Shown here: positions 23,001 through 29,033 of the stretch, piece after piece
Position numbering within the stretch: position 1 is the first letter of the stretch
Layout of the letters: every line of letters starts with the position of its first letter
Assembly (NCBI RefSeq): GCF_009380165.1
Contig: NZ_WHUF01000005.1
Location: 261,248-325,247 of the forward strand
Direction: 5' to 3'
DNA length: 64,000 nt
Source of the DNA: Rugamonas rivuli
GTDB taxonomy: Bacteria > Pseudomonadota > Gammaproteobacteria > Burkholderiales > Burkholderiaceae_D
Translations under genes and position numbers: made by a program
The notes under the pieces: generated by a model
Database searches by the model: none
Seen by the model: the letters and a program-made list of their open reading frames with translations, nothing else
Told to the model about the DNA's origin: nothing

Positions 23001-23385
23001 GCCACAGCGGCTGGGCGTCGCCTGCGCGGAACAGGCTGAAACGCAGCGGCTTGCGGTCGATGCGCAGGCTCAGTGCCGGCGTGCGGATCAGGATATGGTC
23101 GGCCTGCTCGCTGACGCTATGCTCGACCGTGGCGGCCGGCGTGGCGACGACGATGGGCGCGGCCTTGTCGCCGGCGCCGGTAAGGCCGGATTTGGGACCG
23201 GCCCAAATATGCAGCACATCGGCGCGCGGAAGGCTAAGCTGTATATGGGCGCCGGTGTCCGTGACCAAATCCCACTGCTGGCCGGGGCCGGCGGTGACGG
23301 TGCGCAGGTTGCCGATCGGCGCGGCCAGCAGCGGTGCGCTGGCGATGGAGAGCAAGGCGGCTGCAAGTGCCGGAATCTGTTTCAT
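20092..23385 (-). CDS. multidomain GH31 glycosidase, probable alpha-N-acetylgalactosaminidase, with F5/8C and NPCBM modules
   Basis: 1097-aa secreted enzyme. Signal peptide about 1-21 (MKQIPALAAALL). N-terminal GH31 beta-sandwich to about 235, then the (beta/alpha)8 catalytic barrel to about 550. Candidate nucleophile is D363 in KLDVAWTGKGY and candidate acid/base D414 in WTGDQSASW, assigned by pattern. Proximal and distal C-terminal beta domains follow, with LYEDDGNTRKY at 644-654. An F5/8-type C (CBM32-like) domain spans about 775-950 and a C-terminal NPCBM module about 965-1090. The layout resembles GH31 alpha-GalNAcases (subfamily 18); specificity is inferred from context. The start at 23385 is chosen for its signal peptide; an upstream ATG at 23478 would add 31 residues and run through the promoter. 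First gene of the leftward arm. Confidence 0.85.
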   Translation of the reverse strand: MKQIPALAAALLSIASAPLLAAPIGNLRTVTAGPGQQWDLVTDTGAHIQLSLPRADVLHIWAGPKSGLTGAGDKAAPIVVATPAATVEHSVSEQADHILIRTPALSLRIDRKPLRFSLFRAGDAQPLWREIQPLELGDKQTVQTLSSDKAERFFGGGQQNGRYEFKGRQMQVSYSGGWEEGDRPSPAPFLMSSRGWGVLRNTWSDGSYDLRQSDQISLEHDEARFDAYYFVGKDVRDVLARYTEWTGRARMLPRWALEYGDADCYNDGDNVKKPGTVPKGWTDGPTGKTPDVIESVARQYREHDMPGGWILPNDGYGCGYSALPETVQGLAKYGFRTGLWTENGVEKMAWEVGTAGTRVQKLDVAWTGKGYQFSLDANKSAYDGILNNSDGRPFIWTVMGWAGTQRYAVTWTGDQSASWDYIRWHVPTLIGSGLSGQAYATGDVDAIFGGSPETYTRDLQWKSFTPVLMGMSGWAAAERKHPWWFADPYRSINRRYLKLKMRLTPYMYTLMREAEQSGAPLVRGLMWDNPEDPAAYTEAYKYQYLLGRDLLVAPVYRSQAVSQGWRRAIHLPQGQWFDYWDGRQATAGKGGRDIDLAVTLDKLPVFVRAGAILPMYPEMLYDGEKPKDVLTLDLYPQGASEFTLYEDDGNTRKYQDGAFSQQLIRMKAAADGVHVDVEPVVGSYAGQPARRAYQLRVLSRQRPAAVSTANAVLPPLADRAAFDAATAGWYFDAAERLGTLHVKTASQDIRQPLRFNVQATAQTVADDAFPTAPVLGRAIPADAMMVMNRPAEENGHPLENAFDNNPTTWFRTARSPAVQGGPHEWVIGFTERRLIDGIELAPRNDQHWQHGQIRDYEIYMGDNNGDWGQPIKRGQLKLQQGAQTISFPPAAGRLMRFRVLSTQNPEGDGASATDPMVTAAATPAARAFNAAVPSEVQPITLSEFHVMAYEPPAGAELQQYLSDLALPKNVSRDKPAQGKEMRMNGLWFRKGLGVGATSRVDLQLTGNWNLLRADLGVDDSCRSAGGLQFQVWSGERLLYDSGLINAPAVVKPEIDVRGLSQLSLRTLGARGSKPAQVCGNWANAVLLGTEGSTVKPR

Positions 23386-23425
23386 AGTTTGCTTATTTCG
23401 AAAGAAAATGCGTTGTGATGCAATT

Positions 23426-23454
23426 ACTCTAGGAATAAAAACAAACGCGGTCAA
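23426..23454 (-). promoter_or_regulatory. promoter of the GH31-receptor-GH109 arm
   Basis: Reverse strand: TTGACC (23454-23449), 17-nt spacer, TAGAGT (23431-23426). The predicted start is near 23419, about 34 nt before the GH31 ATG. A GAAAG box at 23400-23404 lies just downstream, well placed for repression. Confidence 0.6.
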
Positions 23455-23598
23455 CAAAAACAAAGGAAAATATTTCAAATAGCTTGCAAAATCTTTCGTA
23501 TTGATAGTTGATCGAATAACAAACTTTCGTTTACGTGGCGAAAGTGGTACAGATGCGGTCTGCGGCGCGGCGAACTAACTTTCTTTTTACTTTCGAAT

Positions 23599-23627
23599 TT
23601 GACATTTCGAAAATTAAACCTTATTCT
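23599..23627 (+). promoter_or_regulatory. promoter of the agaS arm
   Basis: TTGACA (23599-23604), 17-nt spacer, TATTCT (23622-23627): a perfect -35 and a 4/6 -10 element at ideal spacing. The predicted start near 23634 leaves a leader of about 24 nt. CTTTC boxes sit upstream (23590), over the -10 (23626) and at the start codon (23652). Confidence 0.65.
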
Positions 23628-23657
23628 TTCCCTGACTTAACCAGACAAATTCTTTCG

Positions 23658-24794
23658 ATGACCAACCTACTCCAGCGTGCCCCCCAAGCCTGGCGCGATA
23701 TCGGCGGCCTCGATACCGCCGAAGAAATCGCCCACCAGCCCGCCCTGTGGCGCGAACTGGCGACGCATCTCGCCGCCGAAAAAAGCCGCATCGCCGCCTT
23801 CCTCGGCGACACCCTGAGCAATCCGCAGCAGCGCGTGATCCTCACCGGCGCCGGCAGCTCAGCCTATGTCGGCGAAATCATCGCCGACGAAATCAACGCC
23901 GCCTGGCCCTGCCAGGTGCGCGCGCTGTCGACCACCAGCCTGCTGACCCACCCTGCCCTGTACCTTGAGCGCAGCGCGCCGACGCTGGTGGTGTCCTTCG
24001 CCCGCAGCGGCAACAGCCCGGAAAGCACGGCGGCGGTACAGCTGGTGCGCGACCTGGTGCCGAGCGCGCGCTTCCTCAACATCACCTGCAACGCCGACGG
24101 CGAGCTGGCCGTGCAAGGCGCGGGCGACGAGCAGACCTTCAACCTGATGATGCCGGCCGCCAGCTGCGACCGCGGCTTCGCCATGACCAGCAGCTTCACC
24201 TGCATGTTGCTGGCCGCGTTGTGCGTGCTCGATCCCGACTTCCAGCCGGAACGCCTGGACACCCTGGCCGCACTGGGCGAACGCGCGCTGGCCGACTGGC
24301 AGGCGCCGGTGGCCGAACTGGCCGCGCAGCGCGTGTCGCGCGTGGTCTACCTGGGCAGCGGTCCGCTGGAAGCGCTGGCAAAAGAAGCGGCGCTGAAGAT
24401 CCTCGAACTGACCGCCGGCAGCGTGCTGGCGATGGCCAACAGCGCGCTCGGTTTCCGCCACGGCCCCAAGGCCGCGCTGAACGCCGAGACGCTGGTGGTG
24501 CTGTTCCGCAGCGCCGATCCGCTGTCGCGCCGCTATGAGCACGACCTGCTCCTCGAACTGCAACGCGACCAGGTCGCGGGCCGCTGCCTGACCGTGGGCG
24601 CAGGCGCCGACATCACCATCGACGCCCCGGCCTGGCCGGACGCGTGGCTGGCGCCTTTGTGGCTGCTGATGGCGCAGCAGTACGCGCTGCACCAGTCGGC
24701 GCTGCTGCAACTGCGTCCCGACAATCCATTCGCCGGCGGCACCGTCAACCGGGTCGTCCAGGGCGTCACCATTTATCGCCATGACGAATTCTGA
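23658..24794 (+). CDS. agaS: galactosamine-6-phosphate deaminase/isomerase AgaS (SIS domain)
   Basis: Converts galactosamine-6-P to tagatose-6-P plus ammonia in the cytoplasm. The 378-aa product, close to E. coli AgaS, has two SIS domains: GAGSSAYVG and SFARSGNSPEST in the first, GSGPLEALAKEAALK in the second, with a conserved histidine in LGFRHGPKAAL. The start is set at 23658 because upstream codons of the same frame run through the promoter and operator boxes; no clear ribosome-binding site is present, so initiation may be weak. It is the first gene of the rightward arm and overlaps the kinase gene by 14 nt. The family also includes GlmS-like isomerases, but the neighbours fix the substrate class. 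Confidence 0.88.
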   Translation: MTNLLQRAPQAWRDIGGLDTAEEIAHQPALWRELATHLAAEKSRIAAFLGDTLSNPQQRVILTGAGSSAYVGEIIADEINAAWPCQVRALSTTSLLTHPALYLERSAPTLVVSFARSGNSPESTAAVQLVRDLVPSARFLNITCNADGELAVQGAGDEQTFNLMMPAASCDRGFAMTSSFTCMLLAALCVLDPDFQPERLDTLAALGERALADWQAPVAELAAQRVSRVVYLGSGPLEALAKEAALKILELTAGSVLAMANSALGFRHGPKAALNAETLVVLFRSADPLSRRYEHDLLLELQRDQVAGRCLTVGAGADITIDAPAWPDAWLAPLWLLMAQQYALHQSALLQLRPDNPFAGGTVNRVVQGVTIYRHDEF

Positions 24795-25728
24795 ACCACG
24801 CGGCTATCACGGCATCGACATCGGCGGCAGCAAGATCGAGCTGGTGGCGTTTGCCGAGGATGGCCATGAACTGAAGGAAGCCCACCGCGAACGCATCGCC
24901 ACGCCGGGCACCGATTTCGCCGAGTTCCTGCTGGCGATCCAAGGCCTGGTGGGCCGCGCCGACAAGGCCCTGGGCTTGCAGGCGCCGGTCGGCATCGGCC
25001 TGCCTGGCGTGATCGACAGCGTCACCGGCCGCCAGCTCAGCTCCAACGTGCCGGCGCTGAACGGCCGCGCGGTGGTGGCCTCGCTGAAGGAGGCGCTGGA
25101 ACGCCCTGTCGCCGTCGGCAACGACTGCCAGTGCTTCGCGCTGTCGGAAGCGCAAGGCGGCGCGGCGGACGGTCAGCCGTCGATGTTCGGCGCCATCATC
25201 GGCACCGGCGCCGGCGGCGGCTATTGCGTCGACGGCCTGCTGCTGCGCGGCGCCAACGGCGTGGCCGGCGAATGGGGCCACTGGCCTTTGCCGGCGGCGC
25301 TGCTGGCGCAATACGATCTGCCGGTGATCGGCTGCCCGTGCGGACGGCGCGGCTGCCTGGAGCGCTATGTGTCCGGCCCCGGCATGACGCAGTTGCACCT
25401 CCACGCCGGCGGCGGCGACCTGACGCCTGCCGCCATCGTCGCGCAGGCGCGCGCCGGCTCGGCCGATGCCGCCAGGACCATGGCGCTGCACGTCGACCTG
25501 CTGGGCCACGCGCTGGCCACGCTGGTGCTGACGCTGGACCCGCACGCCATCGTGCTGGGCGGCGGCCTGTCGCAGCTGCCCCACCTGTACGAGCAGCTGC
25601 CTGCGGCCACCCGCCGCCACCTGTTCCCCGGCGTGCGCGTGCCGCCCATCCTGCCGCCGAAATTCGGCGACGCCGGCGGCGCGCGCGGCGCCGCCCTGCT
25701 CGCCCGTCAACAACTGACCATCCGCTAA
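24781..25728 (+). CDS. agaK: ROK-family N-acetylgalactosamine kinase (AgaK-like)
   Basis: Predicted to phosphorylate GalNAc at C6 with ATP, which replaces PTS phosphorylation in this organism. The 315-aa ROK protein has the N-terminal phosphate-binding motif GIDIGGSKIEL, IGTGAGGGYCVDG in the middle, the sugar-binding GEWGHW segment, and the structural zinc motif CPCGRRGCLE. It is translationally overlapped with agaS (14 nt) and followed after 4 nt by agaZ. Sequence alone does not separate GalNAc from GlcNAc or fructose kinases of the ROK family. The assignment rests on the operon and on the known Shewanella pathway, where a ROK-type AgaK performs this step. Confidence 0.82.
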   Translation: MTNSEPRGYHGIDIGGSKIELVAFAEDGHELKEAHRERIATPGTDFAEFLLAIQGLVGRADKALGLQAPVGIGLPGVIDSVTGRQLSSNVPALNGRAVVASLKEALERPVAVGNDCQCFALSEAQGGAADGQPSMFGAIIGTGAGGGYCVDGLLLRGANGVAGEWGHWPLPAALLAQYDLPVIGCPCGRRGCLERYVSGPGMTQLHLHAGGGDLTPAAIVAQARAGSADAARTMALHVDLLGHALATLVLTLDPHAIVLGGGLSQLPHLYEQLPAATRRHLFPGVRVPPILPPKFGDAGGARGAALLARQQLTIR

Positions 25729-25732
25729 GCCC

Positions 25733-27109
25733 ATGAAAACTACCGACCTGTCCCCACCACTGTCCCCCGTCCAGCAAATCATCGCCGCCCACCGTCGCGG
25801 CGAACCGGCAGGCCTGTACAGCGTGTGCTGCAGCCATCCGAGCGTGCTGCGCGCGGCGATGCGCGTGGCGGCCGACTACGACACGGTGCTGCTGGTGGAG
25901 GCGACCTCCAACCAGGTCGACCAGTTCGGCGGCTACACCGGCATGACGCCGGCGGCCTTCCGCGACTATGTGCACAACCTGGCCAAGAGCGAACAGTTCC
26001 CGCTGGAGCGGCTGGTGCTGGGCGGCGACCACCTCGGCCCCAACGCCTGGCAGGGCCTGGACGCGGCCACCGCCATGCAGCACGCGGAGACGCTGATCGC
26101 GGCCTACGCGGCGGCGGGCTTCCACAAGATCCACCTCGATTGCAGCATGCGCTGCGCCGACGATCCGCAGATCCTGAGCGACGAAACCATCGCGGCCCGT
26201 TCCGCGCGCCTGTGCGCGGTGGCGGAAAAGGCGGCCGAGCAGGCAGGCCTGCCGCCGCCGGTGTACGTGATCGGCACCGAAGTCCCTATCCCCGGCGGCG
26301 AAGCCAATCTGGCGCAGGCCGGCGCCGTCACCTCGCCCAAGGCCGCCGCGCGCACGCTGGACGTGCACCGCCTGGCCTTCTTCGCGATGGAGCTGCACAG
26401 CGCATGGCGCCGCGTGATCGCGATGGTGGTGCAGCCGGGCGTCGATTTCGACCATAGCCAGATCCAGCACTACGACGCGGCCCAGGCCACGGCACTGTCG
26501 GCCTTCGTGGCCGGCCAGCCCGGCCTGGTGTTCGAAGCCCACTCCACCGACTACCAGCGCGAATCGGCGCTGCACGACATGGTGCGCGACCACTTCGCCA
26601 TCCTCAAGGTCGGCCCGGCCGCCACCTTCGCGCTGCGCGAAGCCTTGCAGGCGCTGTGCTGCATCGAAGAAGAACTGGTGCCGGCCGGCCAGGCCTCGCG
26701 CCTGATGCAGGTGCTGGACGAGACCATGCTGGCGCAGCCCAAGCACTGGGCCAAGCACTACCCCGGCAGCAGCGCCGAACAGCGCCTGCTGCGCCGCTAT
26801 GGCCTGAGCGACCGTTGCCGCTACTACTGGGGCGAGCCAGGTGTAACGGCCGCCGTGGAACGCCTGTGCGCCAACCTCGATGCGCTGACTATCCCGTTGT
26901 CGCTGCTGAGCCAACACCTGCCGGAGCAGTATCTGGAGGTGCTGCAAGGCCGCCTGGCCACCAACGCCGACGCGCTGCTGGAGCACAAAATCGGCCGCGT
27001 GCTCGCGCAATATGCGCGTGCCTGCAACCGCAATGCGGCGCTCAACGGGCAGCTCAATGCAAAGGCTGATGTGGCAACGGCGGCTGGCAGCGCGGCCGCG
27101 ATCTGTTAA
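25733..27109 (+). CDS. agaZ: AgaZ/GatZ/KbaZ family protein (tagatose-1,6-bisphosphate aldolase accessory subunit)
   Basis: 458-aa member of the GatZ/KbaZ family (GGDHLGPNAWQ near residues 97-107, HLDCSMRCADDP near 137-148, GTEVPIPGGE near 183). In E. coli it supports the activity of the class II aldolase AgaY/KbaY; other genome reconstructions have assigned it a tagatose-6-P kinase role, so its exact activity is debated. The C-terminal 25 residues are alanine-rich and variable. The start ATG at 25733 comes 4 nt after the kinase stop with no strong ribosome-binding site, suggesting coupling. No catalytic AgaY/KbaY/GatY partner is encoded in this window. Confidence 0.87.
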   Translation: MKTTDLSPPLSPVQQIIAAHRRGEPAGLYSVCCSHPSVLRAAMRVAADYDTVLLVEATSNQVDQFGGYTGMTPAAFRDYVHNLAKSEQFPLERLVLGGDHLGPNAWQGLDAATAMQHAETLIAAYAAAGFHKIHLDCSMRCADDPQILSDETIAARSARLCAVAEKAAEQAGLPPPVYVIGTEVPIPGGEANLAQAGAVTSPKAAARTLDVHRLAFFAMELHSAWRRVIAMVVQPGVDFDHSQIQHYDAAQATALSAFVAGQPGLVFEAHSTDYQRESALHDMVRDHFAILKVGPAATFALREALQALCCIEEELVPAGQASRLMQVLDETMLAQPKHWAKHYPGSSAEQRLLRRYGLSDRCRYYWGEPGVTAAVERLCANLDALTIPLSLLSQHLPEQYLEVLQGRLATNADALLEHKIGRVLAQYARACNRNAALNGQLNAKADVATAAGSAAAIC

Positions 27110-27142
27110 GCTCGACGTTTTTGTAGAATCGACACCACAACA

Positions 27143-27910
27143 ATGCGAAATACCAGTCAACGCCGCGCCTCCATCTTGCAGGCGCTTACCCAGCACGGCT
27201 CGGTCCAGGTGGCCGCGCTGGTGGACCAGTTGGGCGTTTCGGCCGTCACCATCCGCAGCGACCTCAGTGCGCTGGAGTCGCAGGGACTGGCCACCCGCAG
27301 CCACGGCGGCGCCACGCTGACGCGCATGCCGCCGCCGGAACAGACCATACCGCAGAAGGATGCGCTGAACCACGAGCAGAAGGAGCGCATCGGCGCCTGG
27401 GCCGCGCGCATGGTGCAGCCGGGCGATAACATCATCATCGATTCCGGCACCACCACCATCTCGCTGGCCCGCCATCTGCGCGACGCGCAGAACGTGACGG
27501 TGATGACCAATGGCCTGAACATCGCCTGGGAGCTGGCCGACGCGCCCGGCGTCGACCTGATCCTGACGGGCGGCCTGCTGCGCAAGCAGTCGCTGTCCAT
27601 CCAGGGCACGCAGGCCGAGGCCTGTCTGCAAGCCTACAGCTTCGACAAGCTGTTCCTCGGCGTCGACGGCTTCGACCTGCAGTTCGGCGTCACCACCCAC
27701 CACGAGGCGGAAGCGAGCCTGAACCACAAGATGGTGGAGCGGGCCAAGAAAATCATCGTCCTCGCGGACGCCTCCAAATTCGGGCGCGTCAGTCTGCACC
27801 GCATCGTGCAGCTGGACCGCGTCCACACCGTCATTACCGACGCCAGCATCAGCGCGGAATACCGCGATGGCCTGCTGGAAGCCGGCATCGAACTCCTGAT
27901 AGCGGAATAA
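27143..27910 (+). CDS. agaR: DeoR-family repressor AgaR of the GalNAc regulon
   Basis: 255-aa DeoR/GlpR-type regulator. Residues 6-60 form the winged helix-turn-helix (RRASILQALTQHGSVQVAAL, then VTIRSDLSALE). The C-terminal DeoRC effector domain contains the phosphate-binding motif IDSGTTT near 99-105, LTGG near 144 and FLGVDGFD near 171-178. DeoR proteins of amino-sugar loci sense phosphorylated sugars and act as repressors. It lies inside the aga operon, 33 nt after agaZ, with the deacetylase gene starting 2 nt after its stop. The CTTTC boxes at 23400-23656 are its predicted target; none is visible immediately upstream of agaR. Confidence 0.88.
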   Translation: MRNTSQRRASILQALTQHGSVQVAALVDQLGVSAVTIRSDLSALESQGLATRSHGGATLTRMPPPEQTIPQKDALNHEQKERIGAWAARMVQPGDNIIIDSGTTTISLARHLRDAQNVTVMTNGLNIAWELADAPGVDLILTGGLLRKQSLSIQGTQAEACLQAYSFDKLFLGVDGFDLQFGVTTHHEAEASLNHKMVERAKKIIVLADASKFGRVSLHRIVQLDRVHTVITDASISAEYRDGLLEAGIELLIAE

Positions 27911-27912
27911 CA

Positions 27913-29022
27913 GTGTTAAGCGGCAGAATCCTTACCCCACAAGGCTGGATCACGGGCAGCATCGCCTTCGACCAGCGCATCCAAAGCATCGAGGCGGACC
28001 CGCAAGCGGGCGCCGGCAACAACAGCGGCCTGACCATCCTGCCCGGTTTCATCGACCTGCACGTGCACGGCGCCGCCGGCGCCGACATCATGCAGGGCGG
28101 CGACGCTGGCGCCACGGTGGCGCGCAGCCACGCGCGCCACGGCACCACGGCCATGCTGGGCACCACCATGACGGCCACCGACAATTCGATACGCCGCGCG
28201 CTCAAGGGCCTGGCCGGCGTGATCGCCGAGCGCCCGGCCGGCGGCGCGCGCATGCTGGGCGTGCACCTGGAAGGTCCCTTCCTCAGCATCCACCGGCTCG
28301 GCGCGCAACCGCCCGACGCGGTGGCCGTGGCCAGCCTGGAGCTGGTGCGCAGCTATCACGATCTGGCGCCCATCCGCGCGCTGACGCTGGCCACCGAAGT
28401 GGATGGCCACCTGGCGCTGATCCCGATGCTGAAGGAGATGGGCATCCGCGTGCAGCTGGGCCACAGCAACGGCAGCTACGAAGACGGCGTGGCCGCGCTG
28501 AACGCCGGCGCGGCCGGCTTCACCCATCTGTTCAACGGCATGACGGCGCTCAACCACCGCCATCCGGGCATCGCCGGCGCCGCGCTGGCGCACGCCGAAT
28601 ACGCCGAGATCATCCCCGACCTTCAGCATGTGCATGAAGGCGCGATCCGCGCCGCGCTGCGCGCCATCCCGCGCCTGTACGGCGTGACCGACGCCACCTC
28701 CGCCACCGGCATGCCGGACGGCGAGTATGGCCTGGGCAGCCAGCGCGTCTACAAATGCCTGGGCTGCGTGCGGCTGGCCACCGGTTCGCTGGCCGGCTCG
28801 GTGCTGACCATGGACCAGGCGCTGCGCAATTTCGTCGGCCTCGGGCTGGACCTGGCCGACGCTTCCAACCGCTTGTCGCTCTACCCCGCCGACTACATCG
28901 GCGAGTCCGAGCGCGGCCGCCTGGTGCCCGGCGCCTGGGCCGACATCGTAGTCCTGAACGCCGATCTGCAGCCGGTGGCCGTCTTCGTTGAAGGCGAAGC
29001 CATCGATCTTTCCACCCACTAG
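27913..29022 (+). CDS. agaA: N-acetylgalactosamine-6-phosphate deacetylase (AgaA/NagA family)
   Basis: Removes the acetyl group from GalNAc-6-P to give GalN-6-P for AgaS. The 369-aa amidohydrolase has the metal motif GFIDLHVHG (HxH near residues 51-53), HLEGPFLS near 117-124, LGHSNGSYED, FTHLFNGMTALNHR and the end-of-barrel aspartate in TDATSATGMPDGEYGLG. NagA and AgaA share this fold, so GlcNAc-6-P specificity cannot be excluded; the context with AgaS, AgaZ and AgaR favours GalNAc. The start is a GTG at 27913, two bases after the agaR stop, which points to coupled translation. The permease gene follows after 11 nt. Confidence 0.87.
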   Translation: MLSGRILTPQGWITGSIAFDQRIQSIEADPQAGAGNNSGLTILPGFIDLHVHGAAGADIMQGGDAGATVARSHARHGTTAMLGTTMTATDNSIRRALKGLAGVIAERPAGGARMLGVHLEGPFLSIHRLGAQPPDAVAVASLELVRSYHDLAPIRALTLATEVDGHLALIPMLKEMGIRVQLGHSNGSYEDGVAALNAGAAGFTHLFNGMTALNHRHPGIAGAALAHAEYAEIIPDLQHVHEGAIRAALRAIPRLYGVTDATSATGMPDGEYGLGSQRVYKCLGCVRLATGSLAGSVLTMDQALRNFVGLGLDLADASNRLSLYPADYIGESERGRLVPGAWADIVVLNADLQPVAVFVEGEAIDLSTH

Positions 29023-29033
29023 CCGGAGTTTCG

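Larger units (their letters stand above)
23400..23656. promoter_or_regulatory. cluster of eight CTTTC/GAAAG boxes, predicted AgaR operators
   Basis: CTTTC occurs at 23493-23497, 23524-23528, 23579-23583, 23590-23594, 23626-23630 and 23652-23656; GAAAG occurs at 23400-23404 and 23540-23544. About 0.5 copies would be expected by chance in 257 bp counting both strands. Several extend to CTTTCG. ACTTTCG (23523-23529) and CGAAAGT (23539-23545) form a perfect inverted repeat with a 9-bp spacer. CTTTC in multiple copies is the reported core of AgaR sites in proteobacterial GalNAc regulons, and agaR lies in the rightward arm. Boxes overlap the agaS -10 element, flank its -35 and abut the agaS start codon. 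Confidence 0.75.

Noticed and set aside
23535..23657. Earlier start for AgaS giving 41 extra residues
   Set aside because: The extra codons run through the predicted promoter and CTTTC boxes, and the 378-aa form matches the family length.
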